Below are positions 32,822 to 43,606 of a stretch of 64,000 nucleotides of DNA, one piece after another. The notes below the pieces were generated by a model. The model did no database searches and was not told where the DNA came from. It saw only the letters and a list, made by a program, of their open reading frames with translations. Position numbers and translations under genes: made by a program. Origin of the DNA: Rhizophagus irregularis (Eukaryota; Glomeromycota; Glomeromycetes; Glomerales; Glomeraceae); assembly GCF_026210795.1 (NCBI RefSeq), contig NC_089452.1, positions 1,612,001 through 1,676,000 of the forward strand, in the 5' to 3' direction. Within the stretch, counting starts at the first letter, position 1; every line of letters starts with the position of its first letter.

Positions 32822-33459
32822 CTATCTGATTTTATTAATATCTCTTCTAATTTCATTAATTATAACAGGATTAAACATTCTTTCACGATTATGAAATGGT
32901 GTCGTAGGATTTCTCTTCTTTTGATAATCATTTTTAAAACATAAAGATGAAGCATCATTTGGTATAGTTTCATTCATTAAAATACTAGGAAGTTCTACTA
33001 ATTGAAGAACCAGTCCAAGTTCTACATGCCATTCAATATGACAATGAAAAGCCCAAGCAAATACCAGGATTATCAGCGATGAAACGTATAACCAAATATC
33101 CAAAACCAGGAACGGTCACATTATCACTAATTACAGGATTTTTCTTATTATATTTTTTTTCATCAGGATATTCATTTTTTTCACCAACAAACATTACACC
33201 AAAAACGTGTCCGTGCATATGAAATGGATGTTCATCAGTATTATTATTCCATAAAGCAATTTCTACTATACCATTTTTATTATCAAAAATTAATGAATTT
33301 TGTTCTTTAGGTAATTCTTCTGGTGGAATATGTCTTATAATTTTATTTATGGTTGGATCATTAAATTGTGGTATAAATGAACTATTGTTCATTACAGCTT
33401 TTACTATACCATCACCTTCTTTTTGAAATTTAACGGTAATATTGAAAAAGTCACTAACA

Positions 33460-34536
33460 TTAGTGCCTCGACCCGTATTCGGATCAATCCGGATTGATCC
33501 AGATTTTTTTTTTTTTCAGATATTCAGATTTTCACGGTTTTCATCCGGATTATAAACCGGATGAAAAATATCCAGTTTGACCCAGAATCCGGATGAAATT
33601 TTTATTATTTTTTTTTTATTAATAATAATTTTGCTGATCCATAAAGATCTATATCTAAATGATATAATGGCTAATTATTTTTGTGCCTAATACCAATTTT
33701 TTTATTAAAATTTATTAAATTTATATTTGTTATATTAAACTTTTTAATACAGTAAGTTTAAGAAGATTTTTCGATTATAATTTATTTATTGAAGTTTGTA
33801 TCAGATTTGTTTATTTAAATTTATACATTAACAAATAACAAATAATTTTAGATTTAGATTTCACATTCAAACGTTCAAAAAAAAAAACTTTATATTATTT
33901 TTGTTACAACAAAATAATAATTATTGTTTTAAATGAAAAATTGTTCAATATTATAAATTTATATAATTATAACAACTTTTTTTAAAAATTAAAACTAGTG
34001 TTATATCATTTGATTCAAATGATTCTTTAATTTTTGAAAGAAGAAACAAATCCTTAAAAAATTGCCTTACTAACCCAACACATCTATTTATAGTAATCTT
34101 TAGCTGTATATAAAAATATCTTGTTTAAAATTTTATAATTAGTTAATTTACAAAGAAATGTTAAACAATAGTCTGAGACAATGCTGAAATAATATGAAAT
34201 TGTTTTAAAGAAAAGTATTTTTAAAATGAAATTGGAATTATGTAAATTTCGTGGTCTTGGATAATTTTGGCCAAATTTGTAATTCTGGCCGAAATTAACA
34301 TCACGTGACACCAGAAAATAGTTTAGCCACTGGGTAAAATGTTACACAATTTGTAATTCTGGCCGGCATTATGAATTCTGGCCAGAATTATTGCCGATCA
34401 TTTGTAAATCCAATCCGGTTTCTGGTTTCTATCCGGATTATCTGATCCGGATTTAAAATCTGGGTCAATCCGGATATAATCCAGATTTTTTTTTTGTGTA
34501 ATCCGGATGACAGTTTTCATCCGGGTCGAAGCACTA
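33460..34536. mobile_element. hAT-like non-autonomous element, 1077 bp
   Basis: A perfect 8-bp direct repeat ACTAACAT flanks it (33452-33459 and 34537-34544). The termini are TAGTGCCTCGACCCG and, in reverse complement, TAGTGCTTCGACCCG (one mismatch in 15). Subterminal sequence carries many CCGGAT, AATCCGG and GGATTGA words in both orientations, as hAT transposase binding regions often do. The interior is A+T-rich and has no transposase. An 8-bp duplication with short terminal repeats points to the hAT superfamily. It sits inside the last exon of the multicopper oxidase pseudogene. Confidence 0.85.
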
Positions 34537-34933
34537 ACTAACATTTCCATCATATTTTGTAACGGGTTGAAGAGGTGTCAAATGTTTTGGATCAAGATCA
34601 CGACTAGGGATTGGAATCGATTCCCATTATTAGAATCGATTCTAAAATCGATTAATCGCGATTAATCGTTTCGCAAATACCGATTTTTTTTTATACAATT
34701 TATAATAGGTGTGTTTAAACACATATCACGTGATTACAAAAATTACAGTGATCGACGAAAAAATATCCTTTTTTGGAAATTTGTACAACCTTGTGCGATA
34801 GCAACTTGAATTTTATTGGGAGATAAAATTTCCTTTTTAGGAAGTTTGTGTCCTGTCACGTGATTCGCGGGCGGAATTATGAATTTGGCCAAAATTAACT
34901 ATTATGAACAAATAATAATTTACAGTCAAATTA

Positions 34934-37900
34934 AACTACCCCAGCAACACCGGCAATTTTTGCACAGATGTCACATATCACATAATATCAATCACGTGAT
35001 TTTAATATTTGCTTTACCTTTTATGGTTGAACAATGGTTTTATTTTAATATTTTTTGTACTACAACTTTAGTCTCCATTTTTCGCGTCTCCTTACGTCTC
35101 TATTAAATATACAAGTTTTAAATAAAACTTTTTTATTATAAAACTCGTTAAATTTTCAATTTAACACTTGTATTTCGTTAGTTTATACATATTTACCTTG
35201 ACTTTAGGAATGTTTTTCTTTAATAAATTACAATCTACAATTACTGAACGTGAACGGATAGACAAAAAAATTCGCGTGTAAGTTTCTTTGTTTTTATACT
35301 ATAGTGCTTATAATTTTTTTTCTTGCTTTTTTTAATTACAAAATGGTCTTTGATTTATTGGAATTAAATGTTATATAGACTTATTATCTAACACAGTTTG
35401 TCTTTTAACAGGATTAACTGTTACAGCATTACAAAATAGATACTAATATGTAAGAGCAGTTAGATTTATGGGAACAGGATAATTATCATATATTTTTATT
35501 TAATATACTAGTAGTAAATAGTTTTATTAGATTTTGGTTAGATTTATATAATTTTAATATATAATATTTAATAAAATTTTATGAAGTTTATTAAAGAAAA
35601 TCAAATTTATTCAATTATTTTTTATTATTCAAGATACATTGTTGAATTTGTATTATCTTTCCAAGTTCGTGGATTGGTAATTCGTCTATTAAATTTTGTA
35701 ATATCATTAACAAGCTTTCGAACTCCATCAAAATTCTTATCCACTGCTTTTATTCATTTGTAGTTGTTTGAGGCATGTTGCTCATGTACAATTGATATTG
35801 CCTGATCAAGATAGGACTCAATTTCTTGAAACTTTTGTTCCATGTTTTCTAATTTTTATTTACAATTAAATTTAATTAATATTAGATATATTTTAAAAGA
35901 AAAAATTTAAAAATACTCCTGTTATTTCTATACCTTTCATCCTTTCTACTTCTTCTACTCCTTCTACATCTTCTGTATCTTCTGCACCTTCTGTTATGTT
36001 TGTACCTTCCATTTCACCTTCTGATCTTTTTTCACCTGCTACTTTGTTCAATAAAGTTCCATTAAAATAGTTTTGCTCTTCAGGTACCATACCAAGAAGA
36101 GGATAAATGCCTTGTCTTTGTACAATATTAAAAAATTCTATAGTAATTATATTATTAACTGATTTAACCAAATGCTTACAAAGAAAAAACCTATTATTAA
36201 GAAATGCAAGACAACTACAAATCCATTGATCTGTATTAGTATAATATAACTTGCCTGAAAATTCTTGCTTTGCTAAATTTTTCCAACATTTCTTAAATTC
36301 TTTTCTCCAAGAAACTTTTTCCCTTCCTGATTTATATTTGTTATACATGGCTTCACTATGAGGTAATAAACGTGTTATTATGATAAAAGTGACCAAATCT
36401 AAACGCGGTCTAAAAATCTGGGCAAATAATTCCTCTTGATTACTTTCCAGTGAGATTCTACTAACATTGTAGTTTTGAAAATACAAATTTTTTCTGGATC
36501 TGCTGCTCGTGCCCATAATACCCATAAATTAAATTTATACCAATTACACCACATGTAAGCCCAGACATATTTTAAGTCATTTTCATAACAAAAGTTATAC
36601 ATTTCTTCTGTTAATAATTTCCAAATGTCTTCACTTGATAAAAATTCTCCACTCCCAATAGGAATGAGTGGATGTAAGTGAAAATGCTTAGTAAACAATT
36701 CTAAAATTTTTACCTGTAAGGTCTTAGGACAAAAAATAAATGGTAAATTAGGTGGTATAATAGGACACCATAGAATATCAATGAAAGAAAATTGGGAATT
36801 GGCTTCAATAGGATTATAAGCATTATATTTTGGCTCTGAATTATCTGCTAATTTTTTTTTGATTGATTTTTTTGCATGCCAAAGACAAAGTTGAATTTTA
36901 CAATTACTCCACACAATTTTGGCAGCATTGATTTGAGACCAGTCTTTATCTGTTAAAAAATAAATAAATAATTAATAAATTGCAAACCAAGTTTTTTTAA
37001 ATTAGTTAAGAATGCAGTTAATATTTCAGTTCTAACTCCTTCATCCTTTTTGGCATTATCAAGAAACAGATATGCAGCTGCAAACCTAGCACCATCTATC
37101 TGACCAATAACTGCATATAGTTCAAAATTTAATGCATTGGTTTTGTCTAATTTCAAATTAATTAAAATTAATATAAAACAAATTAGTAAAATAATAATCA
37201 ATAAAATAATGCTTACAAGTTGCATCAATAAGAATTTCTTGATTATGAATAAGTTTATTGAAAAATGGCATAATAAATGCCAAATATTTGACATTTCCAA
37301 CAATATTTTGCATTATTATCTCTTTATTGCTTTCTTCTAATAATAATAAACTTGATTTTAACTGATCTAAATCTTTTTGATATTGTTTTTTAATTAGTAT
37401 AGTCCACCAATAGTGACATTGCTTCTGTGTTAAATTTGGATTATTAATCTCTAATTGACTAAAAATTTCAGCAGGAGTTTGATGAAGCCTATCACCTATA
37501 AAGTTTCTGATTTCTTGATTTACACTGATTCTTTCTGGTCTATCATGGATTAAATCATGATAAAGTTGAATATCAGCTGTTTTTGAATTAATATCTATTG
37601 CGATTTTAAGTATTCCATTACAATCATATCTCGTAATAGGCAATTTATCACGCTGCTTTGATAAATTTTCAATTTTTCTAGCCCTTTTAGTTAAATCAGA
37701 ATTTTGTGAACACTTGTACCAAAAACTAGAAATAGGCTCTTTTTTCTTTGATTGATAATCACAATTGAATCTAATATAAAAATATATAGAATGAATTTTT
37801 GCTAGCATTCCATTAATCAAAAAGTATTTTTTAAAGAGTGTAATACTTACATATAATAATATCCATCACTCTCACATACAAGATTTCTTATATTATCTGC

Positions 37901-38463
37901 AATTTCTTTTGCTGAACCACTAAAATCTTCAAGTGTAATAGTTTGGAAAAATGCTATTCCATGATCAAAATTCTCCACATACTCTTGCTGACCTACTGAA
38001 TAAATCAACTCTTTTAACGCAATAGACATCTCTTTAGGACTATGTGTTTTTACATGGTTAACTGGGTCAAAGTTTTCTTTATTTTACTGATAAAAAGATC
38101 TTCTTTCTGCTCGACATTGACTACATTGTTTAAAAATCTTGCCATTTTTTCCTTGAAAGAAAGATAAATCTTTATTTATATTACAACACGTACATACTTG
38201 ATCAACCATTTTAAATGTATAAACTAACGAAATACAAGTGTTAAATTGAAAATTTAATGAGTTTTATAATAAAAAAGTTTTTTATTTAAAACTTGTATAT
38301 TTAATAGAGACGTAAGGAGACGCGAAAAATGGAGACTAAAGTTGTAGTACAAAAAATATTAAAATAAAACCATCGTTCAACTATAAAAGGTAAAGCAAAT
38401 ATCAAAATCATGTAATTGATATTATATGATATGTGACATCTGTGCAAAAATTGCCGGGTAGTT
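34934..38463 (-). mobile_element. MULE (Mutator-like) transposon, 3.5 kb
   Basis: A perfect 9-bp target duplication GTCAAATTA lies at 34925-34933 and 38464-38472, the length typical of MULEs. Long inverted repeats of about 250 bp (34934-35190 and 38215-38463) are highly similar and begin AACTACCCGGCAATTTTTGC. The left arm has a 9-bp insertion after AACTACCC. Between them lies a minus-strand transposase gene. The high similarity of the arms suggests a fairly recent insertion, although the transposase is already broken. Confidence 0.88.
35754..38209 (-). pseudogene. MULE transposase with SWIM zinc finger, broken
   Basis: Read on the minus strand, the gene begins at 38209 with a zinc-binding N-terminus (CTCC...CSQC). 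A DNA-binding-like region follows (EIRNFIGDRLHQTP). The MULE transposase core spans two exons (LIDATCK, then KTNALNFELYAVIGQIDGAR). Next come DKDWSQINAAKIVWSN, LCLWHAKKSI and WKVIKRNY, and a SWIM-type finger (CSCLAFLNNRFFLCKH). The acidic tail is EGAEDTEDVEGVEEVERM, and the short final exon contains MEQKFQEIESYLDQ. Introns are GT-AG and short (for example at about 37850 and 37180). An in-frame stop near 38095 and a frame change near 36430 make this copy non-functional. It would have cut and moved the surrounding element. Confidence 0.8.
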
Positions 38464-40073
38464 GTCAAATTAATGAAACTGCGCCACAATAAGTAGATTC
38501 GATTTTTATTCGAGATTCGATTTAAAATCGATTCTTATCGATTTTCGATAGTTTCGATTTTAATCGAATCTTTTCTGATCCCTAATCACGACAAATTTTG
38601 AAATTTTCGACAAATTCTTTTGATTTAGGTTTATCATTTTTTTGATCCTTCATATTTAAGAATACCAAGACTATTCCAATCAATAGAAGAATTAAAATTA
38701 ATTGTCGCATTGTTAATTAGTGCACATCTTTTATCGATAGTTGCACGTATCCAATACTTTCCAATCAGTTGATCAGCATTAACAATTATAGAATAACGTT
38801 GTCCAACATTAATAGGTAATTTTTCAATAATAGTTGGTTTAATATATATACCTTCTGATTCAATAAGTTTTAATTTATATTCATCAATAGAGAATATGAA
38901 GAAAGCATCTGCAGCAGTGTTGATTATACGAAATCTATATTTTTTATTCTTTTTAACATTATAAACCGCCAATGGAGCATTTGGTTTACATTTAGATCCA
39001 TCTGGAACCCCATTACAGTTATATCTACTACGACCGCTCAAAAGTGGTGAATCAGGAACGGGTCGTCTACCAGTATAAGTTGGAGATATGAAATTTGGTA
39101 AGATTTCACCAGTTGTTCTTTATAATTAATAAGTTAATTTTTTAATAAATAAAATTTTCGAATTTTATAAAGAAATGAGATAATTTATAATTTCTTTTAC
39201 CTATGATGCCAGTCAGACAATGTAATGACGTATTCATAATCATATTCTTTTAAATATGGATCATCTGGAACGTGGACACTTTATTTATTAAAATATACAA
39301 TTAGTAATGTGAGTGTATATAAAATTATTATAATACTTTACATTAATGCTCCTCGTAAGCCATCAGCGTATTGAGCCATAAAATGAGAATGATACCAAAA
39401 GGTACCGTGTTGGTCTCCAGTAGTAAAATTGTAAATAAATGAAACATCATTTGGAATTGGACATTGAGTCTAATATTATTATTGAATAAAGTTCACTTTT
39501 TATTAAGTATTAAAAAAAAACAAACGTTAGAAAAAAATAATCATAATTTTACTTACTTGTCCTGGAACTCCATCGTACCAATTTGTACCATGTTGGAGCA
39601 TACCATGCCAATGGACGGCTAAAAATTTTTAAAGAAGAAAATGAATCTAATATTTAAAAGTTTTTTTTTTTGAAAAAAAAATTTAAATACCTGCTGGATC
39701 ACCAAATCTGTTTTCAACATTTATGATCATTCTATCTCCTTGATTTGCACGAATAATTGGAGCAGGATATTGACCATTAAACCCTCCAAACAGTTCTTTC
39801 AAAACCATCAGGAGATAATTTAACTTTTTTTAATGTCAATTGATAATAACGAGTTACTGATTTATTAGTAAAAGGTAGATGTACAAAAGGTTTAAAATAA
39901 TCGGTTTGAATAAATTTAAACGGTTCATGACGCTTTTGAATTTCATCAGTATAGGCTCTCAAATGAAGATGTTCATCATTATCAACATTATGAATTCTTC
40001 CTGGAATGGCCAATAAACAAATTACAAATAATGAGATAAAAAGGATCGAGACCTTCTTGAGATTTAATTTCAT

Positions 40074-40770
40074 TTTTATATAATATATAATAATATTATT
40101 TACGTACCCGTACTTTTTGATAAAAAAAAATCAAAAGGTAAGGGACGAAAAATGGATTATTCTTAATGTCTTTATATATTTATTTTTTCAAGAATTACAA
40201 TTGTTTAAATTGCCATTTTTGTTTAGTTGCTTATTATGTATGTTACATATTTCTTTGAACTTACAGCAAAAAAAAGGGACCATTTTCAATCCCGAAATTA
40301 GTTAATTTCCAAAAGAATCAATTTTTTTATTAAAATTCAAATTAGTATAATTTATTTGATGTATCAACAATTTAATGTGCAATGTTTCTTTTAGTAATCT
40401 ATTATAAAAAAGGAAATGGAACAGAAAAGAATTTAGAAAAAGCCTTTATTGGTCTAATGTGTTGAATGTATTTAATTGATGTATTTAAAAAATTTTGCTA
40501 AACTAAAAACAAAAAATTTTAATGAGAATACATGCCAATAATTATCGGTTCCGAAATCCCGAATATTACTGATCATCGATTCTGTCCCATTATATCTTAG
40601 AATGACGATCAATGACGATCAAAAGAAGAAAAAAATTTTTTTGTGTAAAATTGAATTGAATGTATGTTGCCAATTTATTAAAAAATAATAGAACGAAAAA
40701 GAACGAAAAACAGTACGATAAACAGTATGAAAACTATAGTTAATTAAGTTTGAGAAATAGTTAATGGTAT
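40074..40770. other. intergenic upstream of the multicopper oxidase
   Basis: TATATAATATATAATAATA-type runs lie just before the oxidase start and may include its TATA element. Open frames at 40117-40305 and 40619-40822 are low-complexity and not credible genes. Confidence 0.35.
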
Positions 40771-40774
40771 CGGT

Positions 40775-41190
40775 ATAACGATGTCGGACAACCTTTTTCC
40801 TGACATACCCTTTGCCCGACAACGATTGTCCAACAAGACATATTCCCGAATGAACATTTTACTGACAGGACAAGGACCCAGAAATATATATAAAGTGTCA
40901 GGTTTGAGTTTGCGTATTTTGAATTAAAAAATCATGAAAATCTCTCCTTTTTTAGATAATTCCAGTCAGAATTTTATTTCCTATTATAGTAACCGACTGA
41001 CATTATCATAATTCCGGCCCTGAAAAAATGCGTACAGCTCATAGTAAAAAATTTTTTTCATCACCTAACCCCTATATATATATTTCTGGGTCCTCATGAC
41101 ACATCTCTAATGGACATTATACCGACATTCTAGTTTTCCCTACATGACATTATCCCGACAACATATATCCCGACAGACATTTTCCCGACA
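40775..41190. repeat. CCCGACA-type short repeat array, split by a MITE
   Basis: Degenerate units close to CATTTTCCCGACA occur at 40780-40872 (CCCGACAACG, ATTCCCGAATGAAC, ACTGACAGG) and resume at 41100-41190 (ATTATCCCGACA, ATATCCCGACAG, ATTTTCCCGACATG) in the same orientation. An inverted-repeat element at 40873-41094 separates them. The unit resembles those in the repetitive-end elements at 18141 and 22976. Confidence 0.6.
40873..41094. mobile_element. MITE, 222 bp, perfect 20-bp inverted ends
   Basis: The left end AGGACCCAGAAATATATATA (40873-40892) is the exact reverse complement of the right end (41075-41094). The inside carries AATTCCAGTCAGAATT and ATAATTCCGGCCCTG-like words, also seen in other repeats of this window. 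There is no clear target duplication beyond CA on both sides. It lies within the CCCGACA array. Confidence 0.8.
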
Positions 41191-41994
41191 TGTTGAAAAT
41201 GATTTACAAAAAGTAATTTATTACTGTAATAATGTAAATATAAATATAATTCTCTTACATGCTATCACAACCAAAAATTTCAAAAAAGATTAAATGTAAG
41301 GAAACAATTAGTTTTTTATTTAATTCATCCATTTTATTTATGTCTAATCACCTACATCTTTTAAATATTAGTATTCCTGCAGCACAATAATAATTATTTT
41401 TTAGATTTTAATTTTAATTTTTTTAGGTATGCGTCATTATTGTTGCTTATTGGTCGTAGTAGGGAACAGAGGTTACTTTTTTACAAGTGAGGGTCTGGTT
41501 TATGATAGCTGTTCTACTGTAGCACTCCCTATAAAAAAATTGGATACGTTTTTTATAAAGTTTTTATACGATTTTTTTTCCTTAGAAATAACGTATCATA
41601 ATAGGATACGGAAAAATGCACAATTCCGTATCACTAAAAATATGGTTTGGATACGGAATTTGCACGGGATTTATATGGAATTTACATGATTTGATCACTG
41701 ATTTTATCACGAAATTTATACGATTTGGTCACTAAATTTACTATTTGTATTACAGTTTACTATAATTGTATTTACATAAATCTAATTTTACTTTATTAAA
41801 TTAGATAAAAAATAAAAAATAAACAAAGTACAAATACATTATGAAAATTCCCTCCTTATTAAAACCACCTATTGCAACCAAAATTATCTAAGTTCAGGTT
41901 CATTTGGAGTCAAACAACCTAAAAGAACAAAAAAAAAAAAGATTATAAACAAAACCCCATATAGTATCTGCAATCGTCCAAGTCACCAAAGGTC

Positions 41995-42310
41995 AGCATT
42001 CCTACAAAAAAAGAAAGAGAACTCCAGAATGTCTGACTTACATAAAAGAAAAGAATTATGAGGCGTCTAATGAAAAGAAACCAAAACAACAAAATAAATC
42101 CAAAACTGACCTACAAAAAAAGAAGACTCTGAAGCAACAAAACTGAAACAACTACAAAAAGAAAAGAATCTGAACCCAACTTACAAAAAAACAAGAAAAT
42201 TTGAACTGACCTAAAAAAAGAAAAAAATCCTGAATCATCCTACAAAAAAAAAGGACTCCTAAACTGATCTACAAAAAAAGAAAAAAGAAACTGAATATTC
42301 TCACAAAAAA
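41995..42310. repeat. degenerate tandem repeat, unit about 30-45 bp
   Basis: About eight irregular units share CTACAAAAAAAGAA followed by CTGAA or CTCTGAA. They are heavily A-biased on the plus strand and have no stable open frame. Confidence 0.6.
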
Positions 42311-42454
42311 AAATCTGCTGGCCTATGAAATTAAATATAAATAAAAAAGAAAGGGGAATAAAGAATAAACCAAAAAAAATATTTTTTTAAAAAGAGGGGT
42401 AACGAAGTTAGGAAAGTTAAAAAAAAATTTTTTTTTAAAGCCCTATGAAAAAAA

Positions 42455-42750
42455 ATTTCTTTAAAATATACTTAAAATGTACTTAAATATTTTAAAATAT
42501 ATCTAAAATGTACTTAAAATTTTTAAATGTACTTATAATATACTTAAATTATATTTAAATTGCAATTAAGTATATTTTAAATGTAATTTAAGTATAAAAT
42601 TTTATACTTTAAATATACTTAACAATTTTAAGTATATTTTAAGTATATTTTAAAATGTTAAGTATATTTTAGGTATATTTTAAAATATATAAGTATATTT
42701 TAAGTATATTTTAAAAAAATACATAAGTATATTTTAAGTACATTTTAAAG
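42455..42750. repeat. long A+T palindrome of AAAATATACTTA units
   Basis: The left half repeats TTAAAATATACTTAAAATGTA-like 10-12-mers. The right half repeats the complement TAAGTATATTTTAAG. The two halves can pair over about 130 bp with a centre near 42590, so the DNA could extrude as a long cruciform. Confidence 0.75.
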
Positions 42751-42884
42751 AATTTTTTTTTTATAGGGAAGGGAGGACATCATAGTTAGAAAAATAAAAA
42801 ATTTTTTATAAAGAGGAAATAGAAATAGAAAGAAGTAATTTTTTTAAAAAAAAAGAAGAGTGGGAATAAAAGAAAAAATTTTTT

Positions 42885-43025
42885 TTCAAAGGAGAGTGAC
42901 GAAAAAAAAAAATTTTTTTCAAAGGAGTGACGAAAAAAAAAATTTTTCAAAGGAGAGTGACGAAAAAAAAATTTTTTTAAAGTGAGGTACGAAAAAAAAA
43001 ATTATTTTTAAAAGGGGGTGACAAA
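42885..43025 (+). repeat. tandem repeat with GAGTGACGAAAAAAAAA units
   Basis: About five units of 25-33 bp, each with AAAGGAG(AG)TGACG followed by an A-run then a T-run. The A-run/T-run part is the same kind of dyad as seen upstream of the F-box genes. Confidence 0.75.
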
Positions 43026-43606
43026 GAAAGAAGAAAAATTTAGAAAAAATAACAAAAATAAGACAAGAGAAAGAGAAAGGAAAGGAAAGACAGAAAGGAA
43101 GATCGGAAGATCAAACTCATCAAAGTAAGGGTTTATATAAAAAACAAAAAACGTATCATAACAAAACAATAAACAATCATGTGATCTCGTGTTATGATAC
43201 GGGATTTTTGTAAATTATCTTCTAAAAATATTAAGTTTAAAAATTCCGTATACATTCCGCATGATTAATTTTTTCCGTATACATTTCTTATACATTAGTT
43301 TTTTTAAAAGATGTTCAAAAATGAATTGCTTATTAAATATACGGAATTTGTATACGGAATCTATAGAAACGTACAAAAAATGTATACAAAACGTATCCTT
43401 TCCGTATACATATTTCTTATAGGGACTATACTTACTTTCTGATTGTAATATAATTTTACTTTAACCGCTGCCTGCTTGACATAAAATAAATAAATAAATT
43501 CGATAATGCTAAATTCTTAATTTATGTAATATAACGTTATTACCATTATAAACGCAACAATTATTATTAATATAATCGTTATTTATTTATTTAATAAACC
43601 TAAGAT

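Larger units (their letters stand above)
34605..38584. mobile_element. hAT-like element carrying a nested MULE
   Basis: A perfect 8-bp duplication ATCACGAC flanks it (34597-34604 and 38585-38592). The ends are TAGGGATTGGAATCGATT and, in reverse complement, TAGGGATCAGAAAAGATTCG. Subterminal AATCGATT and ATTCGATT words repeat in both arms. Without the MULE at 34934-38463 and one copy of its target duplication the element is only about 440 bp, a MITE-sized hAT. It inserted in the last exon of the multicopper oxidase. Confidence 0.85.
32822..40073 (-). pseudogene. multicopper oxidase (laccase-type), interrupted by transposons
   Basis: Exon 1 (40073-39691) encodes a signal peptide (hydrophobic residues about 10-24) and the start of the first cupredoxin domain. 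Later exons are about 39618-39557 (HWHGMLQHGTNW), 39469-39342 ([17 protein letters not shown]), 39278-39201 (ITLSDWHH) and 39117-32822. The last exon holds the middle domain and the C-terminal copper sites HPFHMHGH and HCHIEWH. All four copper-binding motifs of the family can be seen. The last exon is split by two transposons, at 34605-38584 and 33460-34536. Reading across their target duplications is continuous. Three further frame breaks lie near 39780, 38640 and 33055. The gene would have made a secreted oxidase of phenols or metal ions; it is now dead. Introns are about 60-90 bp. Confidence 0.9.
41515..43434. mobile_element. large inverted-repeat element packed with simple repeats
   Basis: The ends read CTCCCTATAAAAAAATTGGA, then TACGTTTT, on the left. 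On the right, in reverse complement, they read GTCCCTATAAGAAATATGTA followed by GGATACGTTTTGTATAC. CGTATCATAA-type words recur near both ends. Inside, in order: an array of CCTACAAAAAAAGAA-like units (about 41995-42310), a long A+T palindrome (about 42455-42750), and five 25-33-bp units with GAGTGACGAAAAAAAAA (about 42885-43025). No transposase is seen. The superfamily is unknown. Confidence 0.55.

Noticed and set aside
35893-38029. Considered hAT transposase as the product of the outer 8-bp-duplication element
   Set aside because: The core wording, the SWIM finger, long arms and the 9-bp duplication all fit a MULE nested inside, not a hAT transposase.
41429-41689. 86-codon plus-strand open frame
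   Set aside because: It runs into the inverted end of the element at 41515 and shows no domain.
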